Assembly: GCA_004431415.1 (NCBI GenBank)
Contig: QPMI01000204.1
Span: 62,001 to 126,000, forward strand
DNA from: Cyanophora paradoxa
Lineage: Eukaryota > Glaucocystophyceae > Cyanophorales > Cyanophoraceae
Direction: 5' to 3'
DNA length: 64,000 nucleotides
A program made the translations under genes and the position numbers. Under the pieces are notes generated by a model that did not search any database, had not been told where the DNA came from, and saw nothing but the letters and a program-made list of their open reading frames with translations. The number at the start of each line of letters is the position of its first letter. The stretch's first letter is position 1. Below are positions 1-12,700 of the stretch, one piece after another.

Positions 1-731
1 TCCGGGATGGCCCAGCCTGGCAGTGGTGACTCGGACCGTCGGACAGCGACACCGGCGCCGCGGCAGCCGGGCGGCCCCCGGGCCCGGCCCGGCGGGGCCC
101 ACAAAACTTGAAACTGCCAAGTTGGCAAATACACCGCGGCAGTCACACACTGAGTTGCCAAGTTGCCAGGACTCCCGGAGTCACTGAGTCCCAAAGTCTG
201 GGATTCGATATCCCGGATCATCGGATTCTGCCAGGCCCCTGAGGCTAGCGCTGACTCAGTGAGGCCTTTCCGAGGCTCCGAGGCTCCCGAAGCTAAGCCC
301 CCCCGCGCTGCAGCTGCGTGGCACCCGGTGACCGGTACCAAACTATAGCACCATGTGCACATATATGGCACCACGGTCACCGGGTACCGGTTGGATATCG
401 ATGGCACTGCTTGGCCCGCGTGGTGGCCGCCGGGGTTGCCAAGTTGGATAGATTCTCGGACCGTCGGACGGGCCGGGCAACCGTGGCACTCTCCGAGTCT
501 CTGCTCGTGAATAACGTCCGACGGTCTACGTGCCACCCAGACCCCCGCGCCCAGCATGCTGTCTCGGGTCCCCAAGTAGGATCAAGGACAGCTAAGAGTT
601 CATTTAGAATCATGTACAGCGCGGCGCAGCCGAGAGCGAGCACCAAGAGGGGACACGCCCAGCGAGGCAGGCACCGAGGCAGCGGGAGGCGGCGCGAGGC
701 AAACGAGGGGCGGGGCGGGGGGTGGGGGCCG
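1..731. other. Left-edge non-coding stretch with inverted repeats
   Basis: No convincing exon is seen here. The stretch holds several copies of a GTTGCCAAGTTG-like word (about 113, 155 and 435). It also has an 11-bp perfect inverted repeat, ACCCGGTGACC at 323-333 and GGTCACCGGGT at 375-385, with a 41-base loop. A second inverted pair, GGACCGTCGGAC near 457 and GTCCGACGGTC near 516, follows. The pattern suggests a decayed transposable element or the far 3' flank of the next gene; I cannot place it in a family. Confidence 0.4.
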
Positions 732-2010
732 CTAGTAGCGGCGCTTGACGCGGTAGTAGCCGGGCCCGATGGGGAGCTCGTAGGGCTCCTTGGCGACGGC
801 GGAGACGAGCAGGCGCGGGTCCTTGTAGCTCGCCAGCGTCGGGAAGCGCGGCGCCTTCGACCGCATCACGCTGTACGTCCGCATGCTCCCTGCGCCCCCG
901 TCGCTCCCCGCGCGCGAGCAGCCGCGCCGCCGGCCGCACCGCGCAGCGCCTTGACCATGCTCGCCTTGCTCCCCTGCTCCGGATCCCGGTCCCGCTGCCG
1001 CCCTCTCAGCGCCCGACACCCTTCTCTCGCCGCGCGGGGTGCAAGCGGGCGCCTCTCTAAATCGAAGTGGTGCTGGGGGGCGGGCGGGGGCAGCGCGGGG
1101 CGCGGGGGGCGGGCGGGGGGCGGGGGCGGCGGGGGGCCGGGGCGCACGTCGGGGTCCTGGGCCTCGAGGCCGAGCGAGGCGAGGGTGACCGCCCCCTTCC
1201 CCTTCTCCTTCTCCCGCTCCGTCTGCTTCTCCGCCCCGCGCCGCGACATGAAGAAGCCCTTCCGCGTCCACTCCTGCGCGACCTCAGCCCGCGCGGCGCG
1301 GCGGCGCGCCCGGCGCCACGCGCGCCTTCGCGTCCCAGTCAAGCGTGTAGTTCGTCTCCCCCGTCGCCCGCCCCTCGAACGTCCCCGAGAAGCGCGTCCG
1401 CCCGTCGCTGCGCCCCCGCGCGGCCCTCAGCGCTGAACGACGGACAGGCGCGACGGAAGCGCTCGACGGGGGCGGCCACGGAGGGGAGACGGAAGGGGCG
1501 CGGGCGCGGGCTAGGGGAGGTGCGGCGGGGCGACGGATGGGAGAGGGCGCGGGGCGGGGCGGGGCACCGGAACATGGAGGAGGGCCTGCGGGGCTCGCGG
1601 ATGGCGAGGCCGTGGTCGCCCTTGTCGTAGGAGCCCGGCCCGAGGCCCGTCGTGTACGGCAGCGTCGGACACGGGCACCGAGCGTCGTCCAGGAACGGCA
1701 CCGCCTTCGGGAAGCGCTCTGTCGGGCTCCGCATCGCCGAGAAGCCACGCGGGCTCTCACATGCCAGCTTATACATCGATTTCTTGTTGCCCTGGTTTAT
1801 ACAGTAGCTGCGGACCGAGTAAGGCGAGGCATGCATAGAACGAAGGCGGAGACGAGCGCACGTTAGCTCCCCGCCAGGCTCCTCGCATGGTAATCGATCC
1901 GGCGCTGCGCCCCCGTCAAGCCTGGCCAGCGCAAGGCAACGCCAGCGGTGCGCACCGGAGCTGGACACGCGGTACGTGTCCCCGAAGTAGGGATTGTAAC
2001 AGCTCACCAT
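732..2010 (-). CDS. SHIPPO/sperm-tail PG-rich repeat-like axonemal protein
   Basis: The gene reads right to left and ends in a clean exon (889 down to 732) whose last residues include IGPGYYRVKRRY. A second proline-glycine turn, LGPGSYDKGDHG, lies near 1620-1660. GPGxY/GPGSY turns are the signature of SHIPPO/STPG proteins, which line ciliary microtubules. Exons are separated by introns with GC-rich interiors; a clear acceptor lies at 890-892. The ATG at 2010 opens a frame that runs through the expected first intron, so it is the likeliest start but exon 1 is not settled (an in-frame ATG at 1836 is the alternative). It is divergent from PIGT, 185 bp apart. Only two PG turns are visible, so this is a family-level guess; if right, the organism is flagellated. 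Confidence 0.5.
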
Positions 2011-2195
2011 GGCGCTGGCGTCTCCCGGCGGCTAGCCGAACTCCTTCTCAGGAAGTCGCGGGGCTCGCTTGACTCGAAAGGAGACAGATAATTGGTTGAA
2101 ACGTTTGAAAGCAGGACGGGAAGGACAGCACGATGCCTAGCCTTCGTGACCCGAAAGAAGGCGTTCTTGTAGCCCCCCACCCCTCATCCCCCCCC

Positions 2196-4900
2196 ATGCT
2201 CCGCTTCCTGGCTCTCCTCCTGGCGCTGATTGCGTGCGGCGTCAAGGTATGTGCGCTGCAGTAGCGATCGCTTCTCGCCGCCGACCACGCGCAGGCGGAC
2301 GATGTCTTCAGCGAGGACCTAACGCTCAAAGAGCTTCCGTCCGGCCTCATCGCGGCGTTCTTCGAGTTCGAGATCACGTCCGAGCGCCCGGCAGCTGGTG
2401 CGCTTGCCCGGATCGCCCGCAAGCGCCACCACAACTGCGGCAGCGCCGGCGTCGCACTTCGACCTTCTGCCGAAGAACATCGGGCAGCTCATTCATGACG
2501 TGGGCCTCGAGGACATGCGGCTCACGCTCACGCGGGTGCGCGGCGCGCGACGGGCGCTGCGCTGCGGCCGAGCGGGCGCCGCAGGGCGTGTGGAACCACG
2601 AGGCCTGGGGCCCCAGCCCCGAGGCGGCGCCTCCGGGGGCGGAGCTGTGGGCGTCGCTGTGCGCGCGGCGGGGGCTTCCAGCGGCGGGCGCTGAGGCGGG
2701 GGGGGCAGGCCGGCGTCGGCGGAGGAGGGCGGGCTGGACTACGTGGAGGGCCGCTGGGGCCGCCTGACGAGCGCCCTCGCCGGCCTCTTCTGCGCCTCCA
2801 TACAGTTCATGGCCCCCGACCCGCTCGCCAAGCGCCAGAGCGCCTCCCGCCCCGTCTCCCCCTTCTTCGGTCCGCCCCCACGCCCCGCACCCGCCCCGCC
2901 GGCCGACGCCGCCGGCAGCGCCGTTCGGGGAGGCGGTGCCGGGGCTGGCGGAGCCGGAGTGGGCGGGGGCGGGCGTGCCGCGGCACGTGATGTACGGAAG
3001 CCTCCCGCGGGAGACCGTCTGCACCGAGAACCTCACGCCCTGGGCGCGCCTCCTCCCCTGCCGCAAGGCCGTGCGCCCCGTCGCCCCGCCTCGGACCCCC
3101 GCCCCGGGCGGCGGGTTGCGAGGGGCGAGGCGCAGGCGGGGGCCGGGGCGCTGCTCGAGGCGCTGCGCCTCCTCTCCGCCTACCACCTCTCCCTCTCCCT
3201 CCGCCTCACCGCCTCCCCCGCCCCGGCCCGCCCCCGGCCCCGCCCGCCCCCGCCCCGCCCCCGCTGACTGACCCGCCCGCAGGAGGGCTCCGGGGCCGGC
3301 CCGACCTGGCGCCTGCGGCAGACCCTCACCGCCATCCTCCCACCGACTTCAAGCGTGCGCGCCCCGGGCCCCCGGCGGACGGCGGGCGGCGCCGACGCGG
3401 GGGCAGCGTGGTCACTGGCGACGCTCTTCGGGGCGCGGGGCGCGCTGCGGGCGTGCCCCGTGGCGGCGCACAGCGCGCTTCACATCATGCAGCGGCGGCC
3501 GGCGGCGGCGGAGGCGCACGGGGAGACGCCGAGCGAGGCCTACGCCGCCGCCGTAGGCCCCTGGTCGATGCCCGAGGCGGAGGGCCACGGCGCGGGGGGC
3601 GCCCCGCGGGCCCCCTCCGAGTGGCGCCACCCGGAGCCCGAGGCCGTCCTCCAGGCGCGCCCCCCGCCCCCGTTCCCGCTCCCGTCCGCGCCGCCCCGCG
3701 AGCCGGCGCAGTGCCCCGGAGAGAGCGGCGGGCCCGTGCTGCGCTTCGACCTGCGGGCCGGGGACGGCCTCAACGTCTCCGGCCGCCTCGCCGTCGCCCA
3801 CCCGAGTGCGCCCCGCCCGCCCCGCCTCCGCCGCCGTCGTCACCGCGCGGCAGCGGCGGAGGGCGGCTCGCCGCTGGCGGTGGAGCGCTTCATCGCGGGG
3901 ACGAGCCTCGCGTCCGGCACGCTGGTGGCGCAGGTGACGAACCGGCGCGCCTCGGGGCCGCCGCTGCGCGTCCTCTACGCGGACCCGCTGCCCCCGACCG
4001 TGCGCTTCTTCTCGCACACGACGGAGGTTACGGTGCTGGGGCGGGGCGGCGCCGGCGCCGGCCTCAAGCGGCAGCTGTACGTGCCGGCGCGGCTGCGGGA
4101 GGAGGCGGCGAGCCTCGTCTACGAGCTCGAGGTGCCCCCCGAGACGACCCTACAGATCGCCACCGCCTTCGACAAGGCCCGCCCCGCCCCGCCCCGCCCC
4201 TCCCGCCGCGCCGCGCCGCGCCCCGCCGCGCCCCGCGGCGGCGTGGTGCGAGGGGCGCGGGGCAGGTCTTCATGCACGCGGAGGAGTTCCCGCCGGACCC
4301 GCAGCGCGGCCTCGACATCGCCTCCGCCGCCGCCACCTTCCGCGATCCCCGCGAGCCCGCCCCGCGCGCCGCCCCCGCCCGGCCCCTCCTCTGGTGGTGC
4401 CCCCGCCCCGGGCCCCCCTTCGCGGCGCGTGCCGAGGCGGGGCGGCAGCGACGAGGCGCCTGTGGCGCGGCGGCAGTACACGAACGGGCTCCTGCTCTCC
4501 ATCGCGACCCCCGACTTCAGTGCGCCGCGCGCGCCGCCGGCGCCGCCCTCGCGAGCGACCGCCGGCCCCGCAGGCATGCCCTACAACGTCATCTCGATGT
4601 CGTGCGGCCGGTCGTCGCCCTCCAGCGCCGCGCGCCGCCGAGCCGCCGGCGCAGGTGCACCGTGATCGCCCTCTGGATCGGCTCCTCGTACAACGTCCTT
4701 ACACGGCGCCCCGTGCGAGCGCCGCCCCGGGACTCCCGCCCCCGTGAGCGCCGCCGAGGGTGCGACAGAAAGAGGAGGAGCGGCGGCGGAGGGAGGCGGA
4801 GGAGAGGCGGCAGCGCGAGGCGGCCGAGGGGAAGCGCGGCCTCCTCGCCCGCCTATTCCCACGCTTCCTTGCCCGCCGCCCCAAGGAGAAGAGCGCCTGA
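2196..4900 (+). CDS. PIGT: GPI transamidase component PIG-T (GPI16)
   Basis: PIG-T is the lumenal ER subunit that holds the GPI transamidase together and is disulphide-linked to PIG-K. The ATG at 2196 opens a hydrophobic signal peptide (leucine/alanine-rich, ending before an intron at about 2246). Conserved blocks follow in family order: LPSGLIAAFFEFEI, SHFDLLPKNIGQLI, GVWNHEAWGP, a block ending in LFCASIQFM, the block around VCTENLTPW with LLPCRK, and WRLRQTL. The C-terminal block MPYNVISMSC then TVIALWIGSSYNVL is the family's membrane anchor, split by a 45-base intron. A basic/acidic cytosolic tail ends at the TGA 4898-4900. At least nine introns, mostly 45-60 bases with C-rich sense strand, interrupt it. 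Exon edges in the 3.1-3.3 and 4.2-4.5 kb stretches are approximate. Confidence 0.9.
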
Positions 4901-5733
4901 CCGCCCCGCCCGGCCCCGATCTTTGCAATTAACATTGATTACAAGAGGAAACAGGTGCCTATAGTACCGGTATAGCTCTAGGTCCGATGATCCGATGATC
5001 AAAATATTAATCGAACTCGCGATCGGAAACAAACACGTGCACTAGCTGAGCTCGGCTAGCTAGAGCGCGCACGCCTGCTGTACTTGCAATTGACCAGTGA
5101 GACAGCGGCGCCGGCGCGCCCTTGCTTGGGTCTCGATTGGCGAGATTCCGGCGGCAACGTTAACCGCTCTCACCATCGCCGAGTCGGCTTGCAGCAGGAG
5201 CAATCATCGCAGCCGCTCTCAACCGCTCTCACCATCGGCAATCATCGCAGCATGAGGGGCGCCTTTGCGGTTCCAATTGTGATGTGCGTAGTTCATATTT
5301 TGCTACTGAAACAGCTGCTGAGTGCGCACTCATGCGCAGGCACGCGTGCGCGGCTCCGCGTGCCGATCCCGATTCATGCTCGAGCTCCTCAATGCGAACG
5401 CGATGCGAACGGCCGGGGAAGCAGGCCGTCGTCGAAGCAAGCTGGTTTTTTCCAAGAAACCTTGCGTCCAGACGCAGCAGGCGCAGCATGCGCAGTGCAC
5501 CTTCTTTCGCCTTCACGGACCGGCCCTCGGAGTTCAAAACCATTCTGGAGAGAGGAAGGCGTCAAAACCAGTTTGAACGGTGCAGCGAACTTCATTGCGA
5601 GCTGTCACATGCTGAGGAGGAAGCCCAGAAACTGTGCATTTTGATGCGTGTGCTTCAGCATTTGGACACGTACTAAAGCTTAAGGTGCTTCAGGCAAGAG
5701 ATCCTCGAAAGCATACACAAACTATCAAGAGAC
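4901..5733. other. Intergenic, no firm gene
   Basis: Composition drops to balanced here. TCCGATGATCCGATGATC (about 4982) is a small tandem repeat. Two near-identical words around CAATCATCGCAGC (5200-5250) form a direct duplication. Several short frames exist but none shows a known domain or consistent splice sites. At 5657 the word AGCATTTGGACACGTACTAAA begins; it recurs at about 27332, so this part belongs to a dispersed repeat. Confidence 0.45.
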
Positions 5734-5976
5734 ATGGCCACAAAGGATGACATCGCCAACATGGCCACAAAGGGTGACATCGCCAACATGGCCACAAAGG
5801 GTGACATCGCCAACATGGCCACAAAGGATGACATCGCCAACATGGCCACAAAGGATGACATCGCCAACATGGCCACCAAGGATGACATCGCCAACATGGC
5901 CACAAAGGGTGACATCGCCAACATGGCCACAAAGGATGACATCGCCAACATGGCCACAAAGGATGACATCGCTGCA
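5734..5976 (+). repeat. 27-bp coding-like minisatellite, nine tandem units
   Basis: Nine head-to-tail 27-base units lie at 5734, 5761, 5788, 5815, 5842, 5869, 5896, 5923 and 5950. In the forward frame each unit reads MATKDDIAN, or MATKGDIAN in three units. The only variation is GAT/GGT at one codon, one silent change in unit six, and the last two codons of unit nine. The frame stays open through 6087, and upstream it reads EILESIHKLSRD before a stop at about 5674. The heptad-like ATKxDIAN pattern resembles coiled-coil repeats of many unrelated proteins. The near-perfect copies imply recent expansion or gene conversion. Whether it is translated is unknown. Confidence 0.9.
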
Positions 5977-6713
5977 CTGAAGGACGATGTGTGTTGGGTG
6001 CTTCAAAAAAGGCTTCAGGCAAGAGATCCTCGAAAGCAAACAAGAACCACACATCAGTGGACACCACCGAGGTTAGGGCAGCGCTAGCACTGAAGGGCGA
6101 TGTGTACATGTGTCTCCGCTTTGAAAAAAAGAGATCCGAGCAAATGTACATGCCGCAGTGCTCTTTACACACTCTCGCTCGGCAAGCTGCGTGCTGGAAC
6201 CGGCAACCGGGCCCTTAGGGGGGAATCAGTAGCTATAGAGCAGTGCCAAGCGCTAGCCCGCCCGCGCCGCGGCGGCCGAGCCCCAATTGCAAGTCAAGCT
6301 TAAGGGCGGGAAAGAACATTGTCTTGGAGCTCGAGAAGGTGCAATTCGAATCGAAGGTCTTAGCGCGCGTGCTTAGCATGCTTCCACCCAAAAAAGCTGT
6401 TACGTACCTTCCCGCGGCCGGTAACGGGGCGGATTCTTTCTCGGATATTCCTGGTAGGCCAAGGCGCAGCACGCAAGCTCGCGGTTGTTCCGAGGGACGT
6501 GTACACGGGGCACGGGGTACAAGGGGCGAGGGGTGGCGGGGCGGGGAGGGGACGGCGGGCACGCGAGAGCGGGGTGGGGCTGGGTTCGCGCAGGGCGAGG
6601 GTACAGGGAGGCAGCACGCGGGTGGAGATGGAGGGATGCGTGGAGAGGGGTCGGGCGGGAGGCGGCAAGGAAGGGGCGTGGGGGAGACGGGGGGCAGGGG
6701 GCGGGGGGCGGGT
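5977..6713. other. Flank of the minisatellite and 3' side of the Sec7 gene
   Basis: At 6014 the word CTTCAGGCAAGAGATCCTCG recurs from just before the repeat array (5690), so the array is bounded by a direct duplication of about 30 bp. A second short frame near 6305-6410 reads like an exon (VLELEKVQFESKVLARVL) but has no clear start or partner. From 6480 the sequence turns G-rich and carries nothing recognisable before the stop codon of the Sec7 gene. Confidence 0.4.
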
Positions 6714-9700
6714 TTAGAGGATGGCGGCGGATGTCTGTGGAAGGAGGCCGGCGAGCTGGAGGAGGGGCCCGATGCGCTGCGCGAAGAGGTCGCGGAGGAC
6801 CTGCGCGGGGTCAGGCGGGGGCCGGCGGGGCCGGGGCGGGGCGCGGGCCTGGCGGATCTCGAGGGAGTCGGAGGGGACGAGGTCGGCAAAGGCGTCGTAG
6901 AAGAGCGGCAGGTGCCGCACGAACTGCTCCGAGTCGAAGTGGAGGAAGCCGCGCAGCACGAGCGAGAGGATCGGCGTCATCGCCATCATCTCCCGCTGCT
7001 GCTCCGGCACCACCCCCCGCCCCGCCGCCCCTGCCGCCGCCGCCGCCGGCCCCGCCGCCGCCTCCCCGGAGCGCCCCGCGTAGGCGCGGACGACCTCCTG
7101 GCAGAGGGCGATGAGGCGCGGCTCGGCCACCCCGGGGCGGTCCGCCATCGACGGCTCCTGCGGCCCGTCACGCCGGCGGGGGCGGCGGCGGGCGGGCGGG
7201 GCGGCACGCGGCACCTTCTCGGCGTACATGCGGAAGAGGATGCGGAGGCAGCACGAGGTGCCGTTCCCCTCCTGCTTCAGCAGGTTCGGCACCTGGTTCA
7301 TGAACCCTGCCGGGGCGTCGGCAGCGGCCGGGGCGCGAGGCGCGGCGGGGCGGGGCGGGGCGGGCGGACCGGCGCGCCAGAGGGAGACGCGGAGGTCCAT
7401 GTTCTGGTTGAAGGAGCGGGCGAAGGCGAAGGAGTGGGCGAGGGCGTCGAGGAGGGTCTCGAGGTGGGCGATCTGGAGGGCGGCGTAGTGCTTGCCGACC
7501 ATGTCGTTGACGGCCTGGATGAGCAGCAGCTGCACGATGCACTTGCAGCGGATGTCCTTGAAGTCGACCGCCGCCCCGGCCCCCTCCCCGGCCCCCGCCG
7601 CCCCCACCCCCGCGCTCCCCGCCGTCGCCAGCTGCCGCCCGCTGTTCGTCGCCGCCTCGGAGCGGGGCGAGGAGGGGGCCGCCTCGGGCCGGCGGGCGGG
7701 CGGGGCGGCGGGCGAGGCGTCGGGGGAGGCGGCCTCGGCATCCTCCTCCTCGGGTAGGGGCGCCGGGGCGATCGCGAAGAGCTGCCGCGGCGTCGTCACG
7801 TCGAAGAGCTCCTGCGCCGCGTCAGCGCGGCCCGGCAAAGAGAGGGGGGGGAGCGGGGGGCGGGCCTGCAGGGCGGCGCAGACGGTGGTCCAGACGGCGG
7901 GGGAGAAGCGGTGGCCGGTGTGGGAGATGAGCTGGGAGAGGCAGGTGACGCCGATGCGGGCGAGGCCCTCGCTCTCCTGGACGACGCAGGCCTTGAGGAG
8001 GTCCAGGAGCTCGTGCAGGAGCGTGCACGGCGGCCGCCCGAGCACGTCGAAGAAGAGCCCGAAGAGCTCCGTCAGCGCCTGCAGCGCCGCGAAGCACGTC
8101 GTCTTCACCCACTCCGTGTCCTGCGCCCCGTCACGCCCCGCCCCGCGGGGGGGCCCGTGCGGGGGCACCTCGCGGGGCGGGGCGCCGGCGGCCGGGGGGC
8201 GCGGGTGGCGGACGTCGTCGAAGATGGGGATGAGGACGCCGCGGAAGACGAGCTCCCAGAGGGGCGGCGCGAAGAGCGGCCCGTGCTGCTTGAGGACCCC
8301 GAAGAGCGCCTCCAGCGCCCGCGCCCGCACCGCCGAGCGCGGGTCCTGCACCAGCCGCGCCAGGCCCTGCCCCGCGTCGGCCCTCGCTGCGCGGCCCGGC
8401 GCGGCCCCGGGCGGGGCGGAGCGCACGAGGAGGACGGGGAACCAGTGCTTGATGTGGACCTTCTCGTCGGTGAAGATGAGGGGCCCTCGCGCCCCTCCCG
8501 CGCCTCCCGCGCCTCCCGCGGCGAGGCGACCTCCGCCGGCTGCCGGTGGGGCGGGAGGGCGGCGGCGGGGCTGGAGGGGGCCGAGTGGGGCCCCGCCCCG
8601 GGCCCGTCGTGGGCGTGCGACGGGGCGGAGGCGAGGCTGGAGGAGGCGGACTCGAGGACGGAGCCGTCGGCTGCGCAGCATCGGCGGGGCGCGGCGTTGG
8701 CGGGGCGGGGAGGGGCGGGGCGGGGCGGGCGGGGCGGACCGAGGCGGGCGGCGGCGGCGCGGATGTGGTCGATGGACTTGAGGGCGATGGAGGTGGCGAG
8801 GCGGTTGGCGCCGAAGGCGGTGAGGCAGTTGACGGCGTCGACGAAGAAGTCGGGCATGACGAGGCCGGCGTGCTCCCGCATCACCCGCTCGACCACCTCG
8901 AACGAGACCTGGACGATCGCCTCCTGCGCGTCCCCGGCCCCCGCCCCGAAGAGCGCGAAGATCGACTTCCAGCCCGACTTCAGGTTCGAGAGCTGCCGGT
9001 TCACGATGAGCGTCTGGATCATCGTCGCCGCGCAGCGGATGATCTGCGCCGCGTCAGCCGCGCCGCGCCGCGCGGGGCGGGGCGGGGCGGGGCGGGGCCG
9101 CACGAGCTCGCGGATCTCGGGGGACTGCGACTCGGCCATGATCTGCTCGAAGGGGCGCAGGAACTCCTTCTGGAACTGGTAGTTGGCGAGCTCGTCCTTG
9201 GCGAGGAACTTCATCGAGAGCTGCCGCAGCGAGTCGATCGCGTACATCGCGATCGACAGGTTCCCGTGGCACGCGACCTGCCCCGCCCCCGCGTCACGCC
9301 CGGCCCCGCGCGGCCAGCGGCGGCGCGCACCCGGCGGAAGAACTCGCCGAGGTGCATCCAGATCTTCGACCAGACGATGCGGATGCGCTCCATGTTGTAG
9401 TGGGCGACCTGCGGCGGGGTGAGGGGCGGGTGCGGGGAGTGGCCGCGCGGGGGCCGGGGCGCGCCTCGACGATCTTTTGGAGGGAGAAGACGCGGGGGTT
9501 GGCGGGGTTGTAGATCTCCTCCTCGGCGACGGCGCAGAGGTGGCGGACGAACTCGACGACGGCGTCGGAGGAGAGGTCGACGGAGCGGGAGAAGATGCGG
9601 TCCAGCGCCTGGATGTCGATCTCCTCCAGGATGTTCTGCGCGTTCGTCGCGTCCACCGACGGCCGCTCCTTCGCCGAGCTCCCGAAGAGCGCCCCCGGCC

Positions 9701-12700
9701 GCCGGTCCATCGACGCCCGCACGTCCCGCACCGACCCGGCGGCCGCGCTCTCCTTCGGCCCCCCCGCGAGCACGTTCGAGGTCGCCCCCATGCCGATGAG
9801 CTGCAGCCGCTCCAGCTGCGAGATGGACTGCAGCACCTGGCGCGCGGTCGGCGGGGGGCGGCGCGGGGCGCGGCGGGGCGGGGCGGACAAGGCCCCAGGA
9901 GGTCATGAGGTAGTTGCCGTCGGCGTTGGCGATGGTGATGAGGACCTTGATCGCCTCGATGTTCTTCTGCCGCATCACCGAGCGGCTCTGCAGGTACGTG
10001 AACTTGGCGAGGCTCGACACGAACGCGTCCCGCTCCGTCTCCATGAAGAAGAAGGCCGAGATGCGGATGGCGTGGCGGAAGCCGTCGAGGGCGAGGGCGA
10101 CGAGGGTCCCCTCCGTCTCCCCCGCCGCCTCCTCCAGGTTGACGGAGAGGGCGGCGAGCACGGGGCACCACGTCGTGTGGAACATCGGCCGCACGTGCTC
10201 GACCGACGTCGCCCCGTAGTACGTCGCCTTCTGCTTCGTCTTCCGCTTCATCGCCGCCTGCGTCTTCACCACCATGCTCTGCACCTCGTCGTGGAAGAGC
10301 GCCCCGCCCTTCTTCTTCAGCGCCGGGCTCGCAGCCGACGCTGCGGCCCGCTCGCCGGGCGGGGCGCACGGGGGCGGGGCGGGGGGCGGCGCGCACGGTC
10401 CTCGTCCTCGTCCTTCATCTTGATCTCGTTCTTGACGATGCGGTCGTAGAGCTCCTCGAGGAACTCCTGGGGGAGGTCGCCGCTGTCGTTGATGCCCCGG
10501 TTGTTCCGCACGAACTCCGCCTTCGTCATCTTCTTCTGGATCTGCGGGTTGTGCGCGTCCGTGTTCAGCATGATCACCGAGTACGCCAGCACGTAGGCCG
10601 TGTCTGCCCCAGCGTCAGGCCCCCGAATGCGGCGGGGCGGGGCGGGGCGGCGCGCCGGCCGACGCGAAGACGCCCGGGTTGTCCTTGCAGTAGCGCTCCG
10701 CGAACTTCTCCATCATCCGATCGATCTTCTGCGCCTCGCCCGGCAGGCGGAAGCCCGAGAGGAAGACGCTGCGCGGCGGTGAGGCCGGGGCAGGCGGTCG
10801 GGCTGGGGGTGTAGAAAGGGAGGGGGGAAGGTGGGTGGCGGACCGGATGGCGTCGTCGAAGCCGTGCTCCTTGAAGTCGAGCATGTCCACGTACGCGTAG
10901 AGCACCTCGATGTTGAACTTGTCCCTGCCCCGCCCCGCCCCCTCGGCCCCCGCCCGGCGCGGCGGGCGGGCGGGGCGGGCGCGGACCCCTCGCCGAGGTA
11001 GTCGCCGACCTTGACCTTGTCGAGGCCCTCGGTGGTGCGCAGGAAGGCGGCGATGGAGCCCGGCGAGCCGTCCACCTTGCCCGTCTCGACGAGGTACTTG
11101 ATGCCCTTCTTGGGCCCCATGTTGAACTTGACGACCGCCTCGCCGAGCTCCTTCTTGTGCGTCTTGCGCCGCACGAACTCGTCCTCGTCGTCGGGCGCCG
11201 CCAGCTTCTTCGAGATCGAGCGCGAGAGGTTCCGCGCGCTCCCGCCCTCCCCGCCCCGCTCCGACGCCGACGAGCCCTCAAGGTTCTCTGCGCCCCGTGA
11301 GGCCCGCCCCGTGGGGGCCGGGGGCGGGGCGCGCGCGCCTTCGGACTCGGAGCGCTCCATGTCGTGGGGGGCGTCGGGAGCGGGCGAGCGGCTGCTCCAG
11401 TCGACCATGGACTTGAGGATGGCGACGAGGCCGCGCAGGCCCGCCACCTTCAGCTCCACCTCCGCCGGCGCCACCTCCGCCTTCTCTGGGTCCACCTTCG
11501 TCTGCGCGATCTTGCTCAGGTCGTTCACCATCCTGCGTCGCCGTCAGCGCGGGGCGGGGCGGGGCGGGGCGGGGCGGGGCAGGGCGGGGCGGGCCGCTCG
11601 AAGATGTCGAGGGCCTCAAGGTCGCAGTCGTAGTTGAGGAAGATGTCGACGACGGTCTGCGGCTCCTGGCAGATGCGCTGCAGCACCGCCATCACGATGA
11701 GCTTCTGCTGCACCGCCATCGCCGGGCTCTCCAGGATCCGCAGAAAGATGTTCGTGAAGAAGACCCCCACCTCGGTCTACGGCCGTGTCGCGCGGGGCCC
11801 GGGGCGGGGGCGGGGGCGGGGGACGGGCCTTGAGGTGCTCCTTGAAGTGGGTGAGGAGGGCCTGGAAGATGGAGAGGGAGAGCTGGAAGACTTGCGGGAT
11901 GTTGTAGACGCAGTTCTTGAGGAGCGAGAGCACCAGGTACTGCTTCACCGCCTGCCGCACAGCTCGCCTCCGCCGCCCCCGGCGCGGCGGCGCGGGGCGG
12001 GGTACCTGGATGAACTTCTCCCCGGAGCGGAAGGTCGGGCCGGCGTTCTCAAGCACCGTCTGCAGCAGCTCGAGAGAGAGCAGCTTCGACCGCAGCGGCA
12101 CCGAGTCCGGCGTGTTCCTGCCCCGGCCGCTCCGCTAAGGCGCCGTCCACCCTTCCCCTCCGAGCCGGCGCGGGGGGCGGGGAAGGGGGGGGGGACGCAC
12201 CCCTCCGGCAGGGGCTTCATGGAGAGCTTGCAGAGGGCGCGGAAGAGGAGAAAGCCGTCCTGTGGCGCGCGTCGGCAGCGCCCCTCCCGCGGGGCACGGG
12301 CCGGCGCCGACCTTCTGCTGCACGTTCGCGAAGCCGTTGGCGGGCTCCGTCGCGCCGAAGTCGTCCGCCGTCGAGTCGCCCGCCGTGCTGCTCTTCTTGC
12401 CCGAGTGGAAGAGCGCCGACTGCACGGCCGGCGCGTGAGCTGCCGCCGGCGCGCCCCGGAGCCGCGGAAGCGCGGACCTGGTTCTTGTGGAAGGTCTCCA
12501 GATTCTTCGCCTTGCAGGCCATGGAGCACATGGACTGCTGCGTCTGCTCGCAAGCGAACGTCGCCGGCTTCCCGCAGACTGCTCCCGCCGCGTGAGCAGA
12601 CTGGCAGCGCGCGGGGTAGGGTGGCGGGCATCTCAGCGCACCGACGCAGACCCCGAGGGACACGGTCGAGTCGGTCTCCGTGGGCACCGGGGATGGCGCA

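Noticed and set aside
5734-5976. CRISPR array
   Set aside because: The 27-base units are contiguous with no spacers and lie in an intron-rich eukaryotic locus.
6243-9400. Long forward open frames (up to about 500 codons) opposite the Sec7 gene
   Set aside because: They are mirror frames of a GC-rich coding region; the minus strand carries the conserved HDS/HUS blocks and splice sites, the forward frames carry only Arg/Gly/Pro low complexity.
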